Origin: Burkholderiales bacterium
GTDB taxonomy: Bacteria > Pseudomonadota > Gammaproteobacteria > Burkholderiales > Thiobacteraceae
Length of the DNA: 64,000 bases
Assembly: GCA_023511995.1 (NCBI GenBank)
Contig: JAIMAL010000001.1
Span: forward strand, 62,001 to 126,000
Direction of reading: 5' to 3'
The notes under the pieces were generated by a model. That model was given only the letters and a program-made list of their open reading frames with translations. It did no database searches and was not told the DNA's origin. Position 1 is the first letter of the stretch, and every line of letters starts with the position of its first letter. Shown here one piece after another: positions 1 to 7,099 of the stretch. The position numbers and the translations under genes were made by a program.

Positions 1-94
1 AAATGGCGATGTTTCCTTCCGCACGCCTGACCACCCGCGCGCCCCGCGGCGGGATGTCGCTCAGACGGCCGATGACGATCCACTGTTCCTCCAT
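1..94 (-). CDS. nirD: Nitrite reductase small subunit NirD, partial (N-terminus)
   Basis: Only the first 31 codons lie in the window; the gene runs off the left edge. The visible protein starts MEEQWIVIGRLSDIPPRG and continues with an RVVRR...GNIAI stretch, which fits the opening strands of the Rieske-like NirD fold. NirD is the small partner of the cytoplasmic NADH-dependent assimilatory nitrite reductase (nitrite to ammonium). The start lies 3 bases after the nirB stop, so the two are translationally linked. The call rests mainly on this position behind nirB; the fragment alone would be weak evidence. Confidence 0.8.
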   Translation of the reverse strand, partial: MEEQWIVIGRLSDIPPRGARVVRRAEGNIAI

Positions 95-97
95 GAT

Positions 98-2557
98 TCA
101 CTCCATGTGGGCGAGAGGTTGAAATTCATGGGCCTCCCGGCCTTGCGCCCGTTCGGCCCAGGGGTCGCGCTGCGCATGCTGCTGGGAGGCCTGGAAGCGC
201 TCGGCAAGCGCCCGGCGTGATGCCCCATCGTGCACCACCCGTTCCTGGATGTAGTTGAGGCCCACGCGTTCCACCCAGGGTGCGGTGCGTTCCAGGTAGC
301 GGGCTTCCTCGCGGTAGAGCTGGATGAAAGCCGCGCAGTGTTCCAGCACCTCGGCCTCGGTGGCCACCTTGGTGAGGAGATCGGTGATGCGGACCTTGAT
401 GCCGCCGTTGCCCCCCACGTGGAGTTCATAGCCGGATTCCACACACACCACGCCGAAGTCCTTGATGGTCGCTTCGGCGCAGTTGCGGGGACAGCCGGAC
501 ACCGCCATCTTGAACTTGTGGGGCATCCACGAACCCCAGGTGAGTTTTTCCAGCTTAACCCCTAGCCCGGTGGAATCCTGGGTGCCGAAGCGGCACCACT
601 GGCTGCCGACACAGGTTTTCACGGTGCGCAGCGCCTTGCCGTACGCATGACCGGAGACGAAGCCGGCAGCGGCGAGATCGCGCCAGACAGCAGGCAAATC
701 CTCCTTGCGGATGCCGAAGAGGTCGATGCGTTGTCCGCCGGTGATTTTCATCTCCGGCACGCGGTACTTTTCCGCCACGTCGGCGATGGCGCGCAGTTCC
801 TGTGGGGTAACCAGACCACCCCACAGGCGCGGCACCACCGAGAAAGTGCCATCCTTCTGGATATTGCCGTGGGCGCGCTCGTTGATGAAGCGTGACTGGG
901 GATCGTCCCGATATTCCCCCGGCCACGCCGCGAGCAGGTAGTAGTTGAGGGCCGGCCGGCATTTGGCGCAGCCGTCCTCGGTCTTCCAACCCAGAGCGCG
1001 CATCACCGCCGGGATGGATTTCAGACCCTGCTCGACGATGGCGCGCCGCACCTCGTCGTGGCTCACCTCCGTGCAGGGGCAGAGGGGCTTGGCCGAGGGT
1101 TTGGCCGCGTACTCGCCACCCAGGGTGTGGGCGAGCAGGGCCTCCACCAAACCAGTGCACGAACCGCAGGAAGCGGAGGCCTTGGTGTGGGCGCGCACCT
1201 CTTCCAGGGTGTAGAGCTGTTTGTCGCGGATGGCGCGCACGATCTCGCCCTTGCACACCCCATTGCAGCCGCAGATTTCCGCGCCGTCGGGCAGCGCGGC
1301 GACCCGCGCCTTGGGATCGGTGCCGGCATCACCCACGTGGGGGCGGCCGAAGAGCAGGCTCTCTCTCAGCGCTCCGATGTCCGTGCCCTCGCGCAATAGG
1401 TCGAAATACCACGCGCCATCCACGGTGTCGCCATACAGGCAGGCGCCCACCAGCCGGTTGTCGCGCACCACCAGCTTTTTGTAAACGCCACGACCGGCAT
1501 CTTCGAAGAGCAGGGTCTCATCGCCGGCTTCCGGCAGAAAGCGGCCTGCGGAGAAAAGATCGATGCCCGTCACTTTCAGGCGGGTGGCGACAGCCGAGCC
1601 GCCATAGCGGGCGATGCCCCACTCCGCCAGGTGATTGGCGCACACCTTGGCCTGCTCGAAGAGGGGGGCCACCAGGCCATAGGTCACGCCGCGGTGGTTC
1701 ACACACTCCCCCACGGCGTAGATGCGCGGATCGGTGAGCGTCTGCATGGTGTCGTGCACGCGCACGCCCCGCTCCACCATGAGGCCGGCCGCCTGGGCAA
1801 GTTCGGTATCCGGGCGGATACCCACCGCCATCACCACCAGCGTGGCGGGCAACACCTCGCCGTTGGCCAGACGCACACCGCGCACTTCCCCATTCTCCGT
1901 TTCGATGGCCTCTGTCTGGCTGGCCAGGCGGAAGGTGATCCCACGTCCCGCAAGGTGCCGGGCGAGCAGCCCGGCCGCCGGTTCGTCCAGTTGTTTTTCC
2001 ATCAGCCACGGCGCCAGGTGCACCACCGTCACCCGCATGCCGCGCGCCGCCAGACCATTGGCGGCTTCCAGCCCCAACAGGCCACCGCCGATCACCACTG
2101 CCGGCGCCCCGGCACGGGCGCGGGCAAGCATGGCCTCAACGTCGGCGAAGTCACGGAAGGCGACCACACCCGCCGCCTGCGCACCCGGTAGCGGCAGGAT
2201 GATGGGACGCGAACCGGTGGCCAGCACCAAGCGGTCGTAACCCACCACCGAGCCATCGTCGGCGTGCACCTCGCGCCGCCAGCGGTCGATACGGGTGACC
2301 CGCACGCCCTGACGCAGGGTGATGCCGTGGCTTGCGTACCAGTCGGCGGGATGGGTGATGATCTCCTCCGGGGCCTGTTCACCGGCCAGCACCGGCGACA
2401 GCAGGATGCGGTTGTAACCCGGGTGGGGCTCGGCACCGAAAACGGTGATGGCAAAACGGTCGGGCGCAAGGCGCAGGAGTTCTTCCAGAAGGCGGGTGGC
2501 GGCCATGCCATTGCCGACCACCACCAGACGGATGCGGGAGGGAGGGTGCATGTCCAT
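98..2557 (-). CDS. nirB: NADH-dependent assimilatory nitrite reductase large subunit NirB
   Basis: 819 residues, usual length for NirB. It reduces nitrite to ammonium in the cytoplasm with electrons from NADH. Order of domains: N-terminal FAD/NAD(P)-binding fold (VVVGNGMAA near residue 10, second dinucleotide motif VIGGGLLGLEAA near 150), a BFD-like 2Fe-2S region (CGCNGVC and CGSC), a second cysteine cluster (CPC...CAKC), then the sulfite/nitrite reductase repeat with siroheme/4Fe-4S ligands TCVGSQWC and GCPRNC. The start was set at 2557 because AGGAG lies 6 bases upstream; an in-frame extension upstream has no homology. It sits 10 bases after nrtD and 3 bases before nirD in one operon. Confidence 0.95.
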   Translation of the reverse strand: MDMHPPSRIRLVVVGNGMAATRLLEELLRLAPDRFAITVFGAEPHPGYNRILLSPVLAGEQAPEEIITHPADWYASHGITLRQGVRVTRIDRWRREVHADDGSVVGYDRLVLATGSRPIILPLPGAQAAGVVAFRDFADVEAMLARARAGAPAVVIGGGLLGLEAANGLAARGMRVTVVHLAPWLMEKQLDEPAAGLLARHLAGRGITFRLASQTEAIETENGEVRGVRLANGEVLPATLVVMAVGIRPDTELAQAAGLMVERGVRVHDTMQTLTDPRIYAVGECVNHRGVTYGLVAPLFEQAKVCANHLAEWGIARYGGSAVATRLKVTGIDLFSAGRFLPEAGDETLLFEDAGRGVYKKLVVRDNRLVGACLYGDTVDGAWYFDLLREGTDIGALRESLLFGRPHVGDAGTDPKARVAALPDGAEICGCNGVCKGEIVRAIRDKQLYTLEEVRAHTKASASCGSCTGLVEALLAHTLGGEYAAKPSAKPLCPCTEVSHDEVRRAIVEQGLKSIPAVMRALGWKTEDGCAKCRPALNYYLLAAWPGEYRDDPQSRFINERAHGNIQKDGTFSVVPRLWGGLVTPQELRAIADVAEKYRVPEMKITGGQRIDLFGIRKEDLPAVWRDLAAAGFVSGHAYGKALRTVKTCVGSQWCRFGTQDSTGLGVKLEKLTWGSWMPHKFKMAVSGCPRNCAEATIKDFGVVCVESGYELHVGGNGGIKVRITDLLTKVATEAEVLEHCAAFIQLYREEARYLERTAPWVERVGLNYIQERVVHDGASRRALAERFQASQQHAQRDPWAERAQGREAHEFQPLAHME

Positions 2558-2567
2558 GGTGTGCTCC

Positions 2568-3359
2568 TCAGGCGGCCGGCCGCAACTGGCGCTGGTGGAG
2601 GAATTCCAGCACCCGGCGGCGCAGCAGGTGGTAACGGGAATCGTCGGCCAGGGCAAGGCGGGAGCGCGGACGCGGCAAATCCACGGTCAGAATTTCGCCG
2701 ATGGTGGCGGCCGGCCCGTTGGTGAGCATGACGATGCGGTCGGAAAGCAGCACCGCCTCGTCCACGTCGTGGGTCACCATCACCACGGTGACCTGGCGGT
2801 CGGCAACGATGCGCATCAGCTCGTCCTGGAGGGCGGCACGGGTCAGGGCATCGAGGGCGCCGAAGGGCTCGTCGAGGAGCAGCACCGCCGGTTCCATGGC
2901 CAACGCACGGGCAATGCCCACCCGTTGTTTCATGCCGCCCGAGATTTCGTGGGGATAGCGCTCCCGCGCATGGGCAAGCCCCACCAGGGCGATGGCAGCG
3001 TCGGTGCGCTGACGCAGCTTTGCCTTCGTCTCCCGGGCGCCGAACACCTTGTGTACCGCCAGGTACACGTTGCCGAAGACGGTGAGCCAGGGCAGCAGGG
3101 AATGGTTCTGGAACACCACCGCGCGGTCGGGACCGGGGCCGGGAATCTCGCGACCGCTGCAGAGGGCGGCGCCGCTAGTGGGCATGACCAGACCGGCGAT
3201 CACATTGAGCAGGGTGGATTTGCCGCAGCCGGAATGGCCGATGAGGCTCAGGAATTCGCCGCGGCCGATGGCGAGCGTGATGTCCTGCAGGGCAACGAAA
3301 CGCCCGCGGGGTGTATCGAAGGTGACCGAGACGTGGTCGAGCACGACGTGTTTTTCCAT
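2568..3359 (-). CDS. nrtD: Nitrate ABC transporter ATP-binding protein (NrtD/NasD type)
   Basis: 263-residue ABC ATPase energising nitrate/nitrite import. Walker A GHSGCGKST lies near residue 40, Q-loop region VVFQNHSLLPW near 80, signature SGGMKQR near 140, Walker B VLLLDEPFGALDALTR near 160 and the switch histidine in VTHDVDEA. Start at 3359 is supported by GGAG nine bases upstream. It follows the permease with 11 bases between them and precedes nirB. The family also includes SsuB/TauB and CmpD; the nitrate assignment comes from neighbours nrtA, nirB and nasT. Confidence 0.9.
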   Translation of the reverse strand: MEKHVVLDHVSVTFDTPRGRFVALQDITLAIGRGEFLSLIGHSGCGKSTLLNVIAGLVMPTSGAALCSGREIPGPGPDRAVVFQNHSLLPWLTVFGNVYLAVHKVFGARETKAKLRQRTDAAIALVGLAHARERYPHEISGGMKQRVGIARALAMEPAVLLLDEPFGALDALTRAALQDELMRIVADRQVTVVMVTHDVDEAVLLSDRIVMLTNGPAATIGEILTVDLPRPRSRLALADDSRYHLLRRRVLEFLHQRQLRPAA

Positions 3360-3370
3360 GGCGGGTCTCC

Positions 3371-4237
3371 TCATTGGCCGGGGCTGAAACGACGGGCGAC
3401 GAGGAGGATGAGCTGCTCCAGCGCCAAGCCCACGATGCCCACGACGAAGATGGCGATCAGGATGTGTTCCACGTTGAGGTTGTTCCACTCGTCCCACACC
3501 CAGAAGCCGATGCCCACGCCCCCGGTCAGCATTTCGGCGGCGACGATCACCAGCCATGCCACACCCACTGCCAGCCGCACGCCGGTGAGGATGGCGGGGA
3601 GCATGGCCGGCAGAAGAATGCGGGTGATCGTCTGCAGTTCGGAGAAGCCGAGCACCCGCGCGACGTTCAGGTAATCCTGGGGCACCTGGCGGACGCCGAC
3701 TGCGGTGTTGAGGATCATGGGCCAGATGCTGGAGATGAAGATCACCCAGATGGCGGCCGGATGCGCCGCCTTGAATACCAGCAGCCCGATGGGCAGCCAC
3801 GCCAGGGGCGATACCGGGCGCAGCAGGGCGATGATGGGTGCCGCCATGCCGGCGAAGAAGGCAAAACGGCCAATGAGAAAGCCAAGGGGAATGCCCACCG
3901 CCGCCGCCAGGCCGAAGCCGATGCCAACGCGGGAAAGCGAGGAGAGGAGGTTCCAGCCGATGCCCTGGTCGTTGGGACCGCGGTCATAGAAGGGATCGGC
4001 GAAGAGCTGCCGCGCCGCCTCCCAGGTGGCCAGCGGTCCCGGAATGCGGCCGTCGGCGGCGATGGCTGCCCACAGGCCGACGAACAGGGCAAGGCCCAGC
4101 ATCGGCGCGGCAAGGGGGATGAGAAGACGGCGCAGGTGGCCGGCCGCCTGGCGCAAGGCATGGCCACGGCGCTGTGGTGGCAGCGGCAGGACCGGGGCCG
4201 GGCGGTCAAAGGGTTTTGCTGTGGGATAAGGCATCAT
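3371..4237 (-). CDS. nrtB: Nitrate ABC transporter permease (NrtB type)
   Basis: 288-residue inner-membrane permease with about six hydrophobic segments and the BPD_transp_1 core; the EAA-like loop reads around PAMLPAILTGVRLAVGVAWL. The segment GGVGIGFWVWDEWNNLNV is typical of the NrtB/CmpB branch. The start is one of two adjacent ATGs (4237 or 4234); GGAGCCCGCC lies just before 4237. It stands 14 bases after nrtA and 11 before nrtD. Substrate nitrate is inferred from operon context. Confidence 0.9.
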   Translation of the reverse strand: MMPYPTAKPFDRPAPVLPLPPQRRGHALRQAAGHLRRLLIPLAAPMLGLALFVGLWAAIAADGRIPGPLATWEAARQLFADPFYDRGPNDQGIGWNLLSSLSRVGIGFGLAAAVGIPLGFLIGRFAFFAGMAAPIIALLRPVSPLAWLPIGLLVFKAAHPAAIWVIFISSIWPMILNTAVGVRQVPQDYLNVARVLGFSELQTITRILLPAMLPAILTGVRLAVGVAWLVIVAAEMLTGGVGIGFWVWDEWNNLNVEHILIAIFVVGIVGLALEQLILLVARRFSPGQ

Positions 4238-4251
4238 GGCGGGCTCCACGT

Positions 4252-5550
4252 TCAGACCTTGATGGAAAAGCTGTCGGCATAGGCCTGGGGATTTCTGCCA
4301 TCCCAGACCACGCCGTCGATGAGCCGGGAGGTGCGCAGCGGCTCCTTCGGTAGCGCCGTGCGGGTGGCGGTGGCGGCATCGCGGTAGAGGTCGATGCGGT
4401 TGATGGCCCGCGCGGTGGCGAGGTAATCCGGGTGCGCCTTGATGAGGCCCCAGCGTTTGTGCTGGGTGAGGAACCACATGCCGTCCGACAGATAGGGGAA
4501 ATTGACCGCCCCCTCGTCGTAGAACTTCATGAAATGGGGGTCCTGCCACTTGCGCCCGATGCCGTTGTCGTACTGGCCCAGCATGCGGCCTTCGATGGAA
4601 GCAACATCGGTGTTGACGAACGACTTGGCGGCGATGATCTGCGCCACTTCCCGGCGGTTGGCCGGGGTGTCGATGTAGCGGGACGCCTCCAGCACAGCGC
4701 TGACCAGGGCGCGGGCGGTGTTCGGGTATTTTTCGACGAACTCGGCGGTGGTGCCCAACACCTTCTCCGGATGCTCCGGCCAGATGTCCTGGCTGGTCGC
4801 GGCGGTGAAGCCCACCCCATCGTGGATGGCGCGCGCATTCCAGGGCTCGCCCACGCAGTAGCCATCCATATTGCCCACCCGCATGTTGGCGATCATCTGC
4901 GGCGGCGGCACGGTGATCACCTTGACGTCGCTGAAGGGATGCACGCCATGGGCGGCCAGCCAGTAATACAGCCACATGGCATGGGTGCCGGTGGGGAAGG
5001 TCTGGGCGAAGGTGTACTCCCGGTTTTTCGTCCGCACCAATCTGGCGAGTCTGGCGCCGTCGGTGACCCCCTGGCCTTGCAATTGCCGGGAAAGGGTGAT
5101 GGCCTGACCGTTGCGGTTGAGGGTCATGAGCACGGCCATGTCCTTCTTCGGCCCGCCGATGCCGAGGTGCACGCCATAGACCAGGCCATAGAGGACGTGC
5201 GCGGCGGAAAGCTCGCCATTGATTAGCTTGTCGCGGACCGCCGCCCAGGAGGCTTCCTTGCTGGGGACGATGCGGATGCCGTATTTCGCGTCGAAACCTT
5301 TGACGGAGGCGATGACCACGCTGGCACAGTCGGTCAAGGGAATGAAGCCCACCTTGACCTCGCGCAATTCCGGCGCATCCGATCCCGCCGCCCAGGCCGC
5401 ATGGCGCACTGCGGGCGGTACCAGCCCCATCAGGGTGGCGGCGGCAGACAAGCCTGTGTTTTTGAGGAAGCGCCGGCGGTGCGGGTCACGGGGTGCGGTG
5501 TGCCTTCCGCTGCGCCTTGGGCGTGGGCTTGTGCGGTTTGACGACTCCAT
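4252..5550 (-). CDS. nrtA: Nitrate-binding periplasmic protein NrtA, Tat-exported
   Basis: 432-residue substrate-binding protein of the NrtA/CmpA family. The N-terminus carries a twin-arginine signal (HRRRFLKNTGLSAAATLMG near residue 25) ending near AAWAAG, so export is by Tat. The body has the family segments VKVGFIPLTDCA, GNMDGYCVGEPWNARAI and DGVVWDGRNP. Start at 5550 is supported by GGAG eight bases upstream, directly after an attenuator hairpin. First structural gene of the nrtABD-nirBD operon. NasS, the cytosolic sensor that pairs with NasT, is a relative, but the signal peptide here argues for a transporter component. Confidence 0.93.
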   Translation of the reverse strand: MESSNRTSPRPRRSGRHTAPRDPHRRRFLKNTGLSAAATLMGLVPPAVRHAAWAAGSDAPELREVKVGFIPLTDCASVVIASVKGFDAKYGIRIVPSKEASWAAVRDKLINGELSAAHVLYGLVYGVHLGIGGPKKDMAVLMTLNRNGQAITLSRQLQGQGVTDGARLARLVRTKNREYTFAQTFPTGTHAMWLYYWLAAHGVHPFSDVKVITVPPPQMIANMRVGNMDGYCVGEPWNARAIHDGVGFTAATSQDIWPEHPEKVLGTTAEFVEKYPNTARALVSAVLEASRYIDTPANRREVAQIIAAKSFVNTDVASIEGRMLGQYDNGIGRKWQDPHFMKFYDEGAVNFPYLSDGMWFLTQHKRWGLIKAHPDYLATARAINRIDLYRDAATATRTALPKEPLRTSRLIDGVVWDGRNPQAYADSFSIKV

Positions 5551-5561
5551 GGGTGTGCTCC

Positions 5562-5600
5562 AAAACAAAACGGCGTCCCCCTTCGCGGGGTGGACGCCGT
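5562..5600 (-). terminator. Leader attenuator terminator before nrtA
   Basis: On the minus strand ACGGCGTCC (5600-5592) pairs perfectly with GGACGCCGT (5578-5570), extended by a short C/G inner helix, and is followed at once by TTTTGTTTTG. This is a textbook intrinsic terminator, yet it lies inside the 5' leader, ending only about 12 bases before the nrtA start. It would stop transcription of the whole nitrate operon unless it is prevented from forming. Its 5' arm is shared with the upstream hairpin at 5592-5605. Confidence 0.88.
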
Positions 5601-5605
5601 TGTCC
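5592..5605 (-). promoter_or_regulatory. ANTAR-target hairpin P2 (hexaloop AACGGC), overlaps terminator
   Basis: Reads GGAC-AACGGC-GTCC on the transcribed strand: a 4-bp stem closing a six-base loop with A at position 1 and G at position 4, the signature recognised by ANTAR RNA-binding domains. The loop and 3' arm (5600-5592) are also the 5' arm of the terminator, so the two structures exclude each other. Binding by NasT would be expected to favour this hairpin and allow read-through. Confidence 0.72.
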
Positions 5606-5626
5606 CTGAAAAACGTTCCGATCTTC

Positions 5627-5652
5627 GAGCCGGCACGCCATTGCACCGGCTC
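5627..5652 (-). promoter_or_regulatory. ANTAR-target hairpin P1 (hexaloop AATGGC)
   Basis: The transcribed strand has GAGCCGGTGC and GTGCCGGCTC flanking a six-base loop AATGGC: seven Watson-Crick pairs, then U-G, G-U and C-G pairs. Loop positions 1 (A) and 4 (G) match the ANTAR target consensus and the loop differs from that of P2 in one base. Given the sigma-54 promoter at 5665-5680, this hairpin would form the extreme 5' end of the transcript. Confidence 0.75.
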
Positions 5653-5664
5653 GCTTTCACGTCA

Positions 5665-5680
5665 AGCAATCCACGTGCCA
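5665..5680 (-). promoter_or_regulatory. Sigma-54 promoter of the nrtABD-nirBD operon
   Basis: The minus strand reads TGGCACGTGGATTGCT, matching TGGCACG-N4-TTGCW at every defined position, with exactly ten bases between the -24 GG and the -12 GC. The predicted transcript start is near 5654, immediately before hairpin P1. Two NtrC-like sites lie about 86 and 117 bases upstream. Confidence 0.85.
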
Positions 5681-5732
5681 GGGCGCCTTGAGCGCAAAAC
5701 TGCATCCCTCAAGGCATTGCGCCGCAGGCCGT

Positions 5733-5747
5733 GCCCGCCCAAGGTGC
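5733..5747 (-). promoter_or_regulatory. Possible second, weaker NtrC site
   Basis: Minus strand GCACC-N5-CGGGC: one perfect NtrC half site and one degenerate half. Its centre is 31 bases, three helical turns, from the perfect site at 5764-5778, which matches the usual tandem spacing of NtrC enhancers. Weak on its own. Confidence 0.45.
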
Positions 5748-5763
5748 AAACGGCGCAAACATC

Positions 5764-5778
5764 GCACCGGCCTGGTGC
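5764..5778 (-). promoter_or_regulatory. NtrC enhancer-like site
   Basis: GCACC-N5-GGTGC, a perfect inverted repeat equal to the NtrC consensus core, centred about 117 bases upstream of the predicted sigma-54 transcript start. It falls between the nasT stop and the nrtA promoter, the expected place for an enhancer. Confidence 0.72.
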
Positions 5779-5781
5779 GCC

Positions 5782-6360
5782 TCAAGTGCGGCGGCTCCGT
5801 TGCAGAAGGCGCCGTGCCGCCTCCGCTTTGGTGATGCCTGCATCCATGGCCAGCCGGCGCAGGCGGGCATGGGCTTCACTCTCGCTCAACCCCTCCTGCA
5901 TCAGCAGACGTTTGGCCGCATCCACCGCCTCCCGCCCGGCGAGTCGTTGCTTTGTCGCCTCGAGTTCCGCATGCAGGTTGCGCAGGGATTCGTGGCGCAC
6001 GCGCGCCGCTTCCAGGATGGGCAACAGCCGCTCGGGGGCAAGGCCCGCGACCACATAGGCGGCCACGCCGGCGCGCACCGCGCGGCGCAGTTTGCCCACG
6101 TCCGGGTCTTCCGTGAACACCACCATGGGGCGGGGCAGCGCCGTGCCGAAGAGGCAGATGCTCTCCAGGGTGTCCCTTTCCATGGCATCCGCCGCCACCA
6201 TGATCACATCCGGTTGCAGCGCGGAAATGGTGGCTTCCAGACGGAAGAGGGGGCCGTCAAACACCTCCACCCGGCAGCCAATGGCGGCCAGGCAGGAACG
6301 GGCCTCCTCCCAGTAACGGTCGTGGCCGCGCAGGAGCAGAACGGTGATGGGGGATTCCAT
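5782..6360 (-). CDS. nasT: ANTAR-domain antiterminator response regulator NasT
   Basis: 192 residues. The N-terminal two thirds is a receiver-like domain (VLLLRGHDRYW, PDVIMVAADAM, PMVVFTEDPD) and the C-terminal third is a helical ANTAR domain (LAGREAVDAAKRLLMQEGL, then SESEAHARLRRLAMD), which binds hexaloop RNA hairpins. It lies directly upstream of the nitrate operon whose leader carries two such hairpins and a terminator, so it almost certainly controls that operon by antitermination. A sigma-54-like promoter precedes it. The usual nitrate sensor partner NasS is not adjacent. Confidence 0.92.
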   Translation of the reverse strand: MESPITVLLLRGHDRYWEEARSCLAAIGCRVEVFDGPLFRLEATISALQPDVIMVAADAMERDTLESICLFGTALPRPMVVFTEDPDVGKLRRAVRAGVAAYVVAGLAPERLLPILEAARVRHESLRNLHAELEATKQRLAGREAVDAAKRLLMQEGLSESEAHARLRRLAMDAGITKAEAARRLLQRSRRT

Positions 6361-6386
6361 GGCGGTGTGCGGACAAGGGCAATCTA

Positions 6387-6402
6387 TGCAAACGTTGTGC
6401 CA
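6387..6402 (-). promoter_or_regulatory. Sigma-54-like promoter upstream of nasT
   Basis: Minus strand TGGCACAACGTTTGCA: -24 GG and -12 GC separated by ten bases, with TGGCAC and TTGCA both intact. The transcript would start about 15 bases before the nasT ATG. No convincing NtrC site was found further upstream. Confidence 0.68.
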
Positions 6403-6574
6403 GGCGGCCGATCGAGCCTATCGATGAAGACCATGGGAACAATCGATCACACCCCGAGGCGGCGGTGACCATAATAGAGATATGGGTGCAGGGCGGCAGG
6501 ATACGGATCGAAGAGAACCCGCGTGGAGGCAAGGACCGATGGGCGCTGGAACATTTGCAAAGGACAGGCCGTTG

Positions 6575-7063
6575 ATGGCCACACTGCGGCCGGCCAGGGC
6601 CGGCGACCTACCAGCCGTCAACGGCGTGATCCAACGGGCCATCGGCACCTGGCGGCTGCCGCCGCGGGTCAAGCGTCTGGCGGTGCCCCTTTATTGCTAT
6701 CGTGAAACGGATCTCACCGCCCTCGAGCTCACCGTGGCCGAGCGCGCGGGCGAAGTGGTGGCGGTCGCCGCCTGGGAGCCCGCGGCGGCGCAGGATTTGC
6801 CGTCGGGGCAACGCGGTCTGTTGCTGCATGGGCTCTATGTGGACCCGGCCTGGCAGGGGCGTGGCCTGGGGCGGCTGCTGCTATACAGGGCCTGTGCTGC
6901 CGCGGGGGAGGCGGGTTTCGATGGTGTGCTGGTGAAGGCCCAGGCAGAGGCAGCGCCCTTTTTCGCCGCCGCGGGGTGTCGGTTGTTGCCGGTGCAGGAT
7001 CCCGCGCGCGACTATCCCCACCGTTACTGGTGTGCCCCGGCGGCGGGCTGTCCCGGCGGCTGA
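6575..7063 (+). CDS. GNAT-family N-acetyltransferase
   Basis: 162 residues from the chosen start. The GNAT core is visible: an opening strand MATLRPARAGDLPAVN, then LYVDPAWQGRGLGRLLL near residue 90, the acetyl-CoA pyrophosphate-binding motif A (Q/RxxGxG/A), and a late AAPFFAAAGCRLLP segment typical of motif B. The acceptor substrate cannot be told. Start at 6575 has AAAGGA about nine bases upstream and matches the beginning of the fold; an ATG at 6539 with a GGAGGCAAGGA stretch before it would add 12 residues and is a fair alternative. It is divergent from nasT. Confidence 0.82.
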   Translation: MATLRPARAGDLPAVNGVIQRAIGTWRLPPRVKRLAVPLYCYRETDLTALELTVAERAGEVVAVAAWEPAAAQDLPSGQRGLLLHGLYVDPAWQGRGLGRLLLYRACAAAGEAGFDGVLVKAQAEAAPFFAAAGCRLLPVQDPARDYPHRYWCAPAAGCPGG

Positions 7064-7099
7064 TCTGCCCGGGGGAATGTTTTGCGAGGCGACGTTGCC

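Noticed and set aside
5658-5677. Hairpin CACGT-N10-ACGTG with an ATTGCT loop, first taken as the upstream ANTAR hairpin
   Set aside because: It coincides with the sigma-54 promoter and most of it lies upstream of the predicted transcript start, so it would not be in the RNA. The hairpins at 5627-5652 and 5592-5605 fit better.
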